Shown in pieces: positions 61,656-64,000 of a stretch of 64,000 bases of DNA. Position 1 is the first letter of the stretch, and each line of letters begins with the position of its first letter. The DNA lies in assembly GCA_963667595.2 (NCBI GenBank), contig CAXXWD010000006.1:7238-71237 (forward strand), written 5' to 3'. The notes beneath the pieces are model-generated. The model searched no databases. It was not told where the DNA came from and was given only the letters and a program-made list of their open reading frames with translations. The translations under genes were made by a program, and so were the position numbers. The DNA comes from JAHJQZ01 sp963667595. Its GTDB lineage: Bacteria; Pseudomonadota; Alphaproteobacteria; Rhizobiales; Devosiaceae.

Positions 61656-62681
61656 GGACCCGCCGCTTCGCCGAGTATCGCTCGCAGCGCACGCGAAAGA
61701 CGTGATTTCTGTTCGCGAAACCAGGTTTCCTCGAGGTTGTGGCCTGAGCCCGGTGGATCGGCCAATCCGAGACGACTGAAAACCGCAGCCAGTTCCAGCC
61801 GGTCGGCATCAGCCCAGTGCACCGCGCCGGCCTGCGGTCCAAGTTCTCGGGCGCGCTCGGCGAGCCACAGGGCAAAGGCGAACGTTGCCGGCCGCAACTC
61901 AACCGGCGTGTCGGCGCAAATGATCTTTCGATCGTCGACAACTACGATCATTTTCGGCGGATCGAGCGCACGTTGCGCCTCGGCGACAGCTTGCGAATAT
62001 CCGAGGTCGCCGCTCAGCATGGCTGCGGGCAGACGATCGCGGAGCCGCACAATCGGGATTTCGGCGAGCACGAGGTTGGCCTCGGCGGTTGAAACCGCAC
62101 GGCCGTCGTGCATTTTGAGCAGCTTCGGAGCGCGCGGGGGGAAATGGAAGTCGGGATGGCTCTGGAACGGCTCGGCGACCAGAACATGGCTCAGCCTGTC
62201 TTGCGGGCGCGCGAACATGGACAAGGCGTAGCCGGCGAGAAAACCCATGGTTTTGCGGCCACCGGCTATGGAGACATGCAGCGCAGCGTCCTCGTCCTGG
62301 GGCTAATGCCCTGACAACTTCGGTGATCCGGTCGGCAGCCGCGACATTGTCGGCGTGGGAGTCGATATCGGCAAGCCCGCTGCCGATGACATGAATGCGG
62401 CTGCGGTCGAGAGCCGAGGCGACTTCCGGTAGATCGAGATCGGCAGCAAGCATAGCGAGCGAGCCACTCGGCCCCAACAGCACGCGTTCTGCCGCACGCA
62501 ACCCTTCGCCGGTCGTAATCGCATGCGCCTCGGTCGGCACGAAGGCCGGAAATGCAGTCGCAATCGCCCATAGTGTCTCGGTGAGGACCTGCGGGGCCAA
62601 GCCGAGCGTCGAGACGAGAATGCGACGCGGAAAGGATTCGGGATACTTGGAATCCTGAGTTGAGCCTATCGCTTCATCCAC
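61559..62681 (-). pseudogene. csm6: Csm6/NE0113-type CRISPR ring-nuclease-like protein, frameshifted
   Basis: GTG 62681 (GGAG upstream, 15 bases after cas6) starts a frame with the CARF-type N-terminus RRILVSTLGLAPQVLTETLW and continues to about 62303. The remainder (DAALHVSIAGGRKTMGFLAG, then YALSMFARPQDRLSHVLV, and so on to FSASH) is in the next frame. Deleting one C from the CCCC at 62299-62302 restores about 373 residues. The GGRKTMGF and RPQDRLSHVLV motifs identify the NE0113 family (TIGR02584), a cyclic-oligoadenylate-linked protein of type III CRISPR systems. The gene is either inactive or miscalled by one base. Confidence 0.85.
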
Positions 62682-62696
62682 TTCGGCGACTCCATT

Positions 62697-63699
62697 CTAC
62701 ACCCCCCTCAGCCGCACGGCACCCAGCCCCATCGCGGCGCCCTTGCCGGCGTGGAACCACTGGGCAGCCCACAGCCACCCCCACAGCGGTTCGAGCCCGT
62801 CGAGCGGCAGTACGAAGGTACCGACGATGCCGTCCATGTCGATTTCCTCCTCCTGGCTGGCCGACCAGCGGTACTGATCCGCCAGCCATAGATCGGCCTG
62901 GGCCATATGGGCGGTTCGGGCAAGCGCGAACAGGGCGTCGAAATCGGCTTTGGCAGGTGCCTCCCCGTAGAGCCGCTGCAAAAGCGAGACGCGGCGCACG
63001 GCCTGCTCCAGCAGCAAACCGGGCCTGAAATGGCGCGGGCTGACGAGCCTGCCGTCCGCCAGCAAGCGCAGCGGAGTGGCAAGCATCACTTCGACCGCCG
63101 GCGGCATGGGCGGCGTTTCGGGGACGAGCGCAGCCGGCGTCGTCACCAGCCCGTCCTCGCTCATCACCGGCTGATAGCCCTTGGGGCCACGCCAGCCGAC
63201 GGCGACTTCCGCCAGTTCGGCGCGGCCGCGCCCCTTGCCCAAGCCATCGCGCGCGGCGGCGGCAAAGGGCCGCCAGCACGGCCGGCAGCGCGGCAGCGGC
63301 CCCCTCGCCCACCATCGTCAGGCCAATCATTTCAGTGCCGCCCGGACGGACAGGACGATCGTCGCCGCCGGGCGCGTCGACGACGAAGGGCGGCGGCGGA
63401 TGGCGGAAGGCCGAACCCTCAGGGCCTTCGGGCGCGAAAAGCGTGTTGTAGAGTTCGGCGCGCGGTATTGCGCCGCACCATTTCGGGCGGATGGCCTGCG
63501 GCCAGGCCTCGTCGTTGAGTTCCGGCACCTCGGCAATGCGCTTCAGCGCCCGGCCGAAAACGCCGCGCCACAACGCACCACGAAAAGGCGGCAGCGACAG
63601 CCGGTCGATAGCACGGAAGGTCAGCATCAGCCGCAGCGCCGACAGGTTCGGGCCGGCGCCGAGTTTGGTCTCCTCGCCCGGGTTCCACTCGACACGCAT
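62697..63699 (-). pseudogene. cas6: CRISPR pre-crRNA endoribonuclease Cas6, frameshifted
   Basis: ATG 63699 has GAGAG upstream; a longer frame to 63843 is read out of the CRISPR repeat and is false. The first part (LMLTFRAIDRLSLPPFRGAL, then WRGVFGRALKRIA) is a typical Cas6 RAMP start. After the CCC at 63267-63269 sense moves to another frame (AELAEVAVGWRGPKGYQP, TPLRLLADGRLVSPRHFRPG, YRWSASQEEEIDMDGIVGTF, HAGKGAAMGLGAVRLRGV). The C-terminal glycine-rich loop GKGAAMGLG is Cas6-like. One C too many explains the break. It should process the repeats next to it. Confidence 0.85.
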
Positions 63700-63808
63700 A
63701 GCGCCACTCTCGCGTGCCTTGGCGCCGAAGACAAGGACAAACGGCCGGTACGCCGAACCCTCCGCCGGCGCGGAGACGGTGCAGCGAGACGAAAAGTCCT
63801 CATAAGCT

Positions 63809-64000
63809 GTTTCAGTCCCCTGAAGAAGCGGGGTATCGGCCAACCAACAGCTTGGCGAGGGCGGTCTTACCGGTCGGTTTCAGTCCCCTGAAGAAGCGGG
63901 GTATCGGCCAACCCACCAAATTCATGGCAAGTATTGCCATTTGTTTCAGTCCCCTGAAGAAGCGGGGTATCGGCCAACCTCGACGAAAGGTGCACCAAGC
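63809..64000 (-). CRISPR. CRISPR array, trailer end (continues past window)
   Basis: Three identical 37-base repeats at 63809-63845, 63877-63913 and 63943-63979, with spacers of 31 and 29 bases and a cut third spacer. On the - strand the repeat has a CCCC/GGGG stem and ends GGGGACTGAAAC, like type III-A repeats whose last eight bases become the crRNA 5' handle. The array would thus be transcribed leftward, towards cas6, with its leader right of the window. Confidence 0.95.

Noticed and set aside
63700..63843. N-terminal extension of Cas6 starting MADTPLLQG
   Set aside because: It is translated from the CRISPR repeat itself (the same peptide appears on the + strand at the remnant repeat near 61130). 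ATG 63699 has a ribosome binding site and the family N-terminus.

Overview
The window reads as chromosomal DNA of a GC-rich alphaproteobacterium, most likely Hyphomicrobiales (Rhizobiales; a Devosiaceae-like genus is my guess). This rests on the gene sets and their order: fabD-fabG-acpP-fabF-mltG-yicC-gmk, rpsF-rpsR-rplI followed by dnaB-alr-radA-cvpA-purF, and guaB-rsmB near guaA. Families typical of that group also appear (YfgM-like TPR protein, STM3941-like protein, DUF2924/DUF3489 with a large serine recombinase). No species call is possible from sequence alone.

Layout. 1-2.2 kb: divergent ROK sugar-kinase and ROK regulator. 2.6-9.7 kb: leftward fatty-acid/cell-wall/GMP-kinase cluster. 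9.8-13.7 kb: RecD-like helicase, a frameshifted GNAT acetyltransferase, a glycosyltransferase-like protein, DUF2147 and intradiol dioxygenase genes. 14.1-23.9 kb: rightward core genes rpsF to purF and an SDR. 24-28.8 kb: der, YfgM-like protein, deacetylase, aldehyde dehydrogenase. 28.92-29.94 kb: a complete IS481-family element with a 6-bp target duplication. 30.2-39.6 kb: guaA, DUF1349, tspO, rsmB, guaB, a MarR/GbsR-methyltransferase pair, rlmE-ppx. 39.95 kb: tRNA-Gln(CTG).

Accessory part. An integrated element of about 17.9 kb lies between an 18-bp core in the tRNA-Gln 3' end (40009-40026) and its exact copy at 57899-57916. It carries a tyrosine integrase, small unknown genes, a possible small RNA, and a tightly coupled leftward head/packaging module: portal, chaperone-like protein, protease-capsid fusion, tail chaperone, HNH, connector and completion proteins, TerS, TerL, then a tape-measure gene. 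I see no repressor, replication, tail-fibre or lysis genes, so it is a decayed prophage or a capsid-forming satellite. An IS3-family element (52023-53241) has split its tail-chaperone gene. A membrane coiled-coil gene at the right end is likely cargo.

Right of the element lies a DUF3489-DUF2924-serine recombinase cassette, then a CRISPR region: a degenerate repeat-spacer-repeat remnant on the + strand, an unknown ORF, and csm6/NE0113-type and cas6 genes on the - strand. Each cas gene is broken by one apparent extra C. A CRISPR array then runs off the window. The repeats resemble type III-A repeats (GGGGACTGAAAC end on the - strand), and the two arrays point towards each other across cas6-csm6. 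This CRISPR/recombinase junction and the tRNA-Gln element are the most interesting parts. A family of palindromic intergenic repeats (five copies) is scattered through the core regions.
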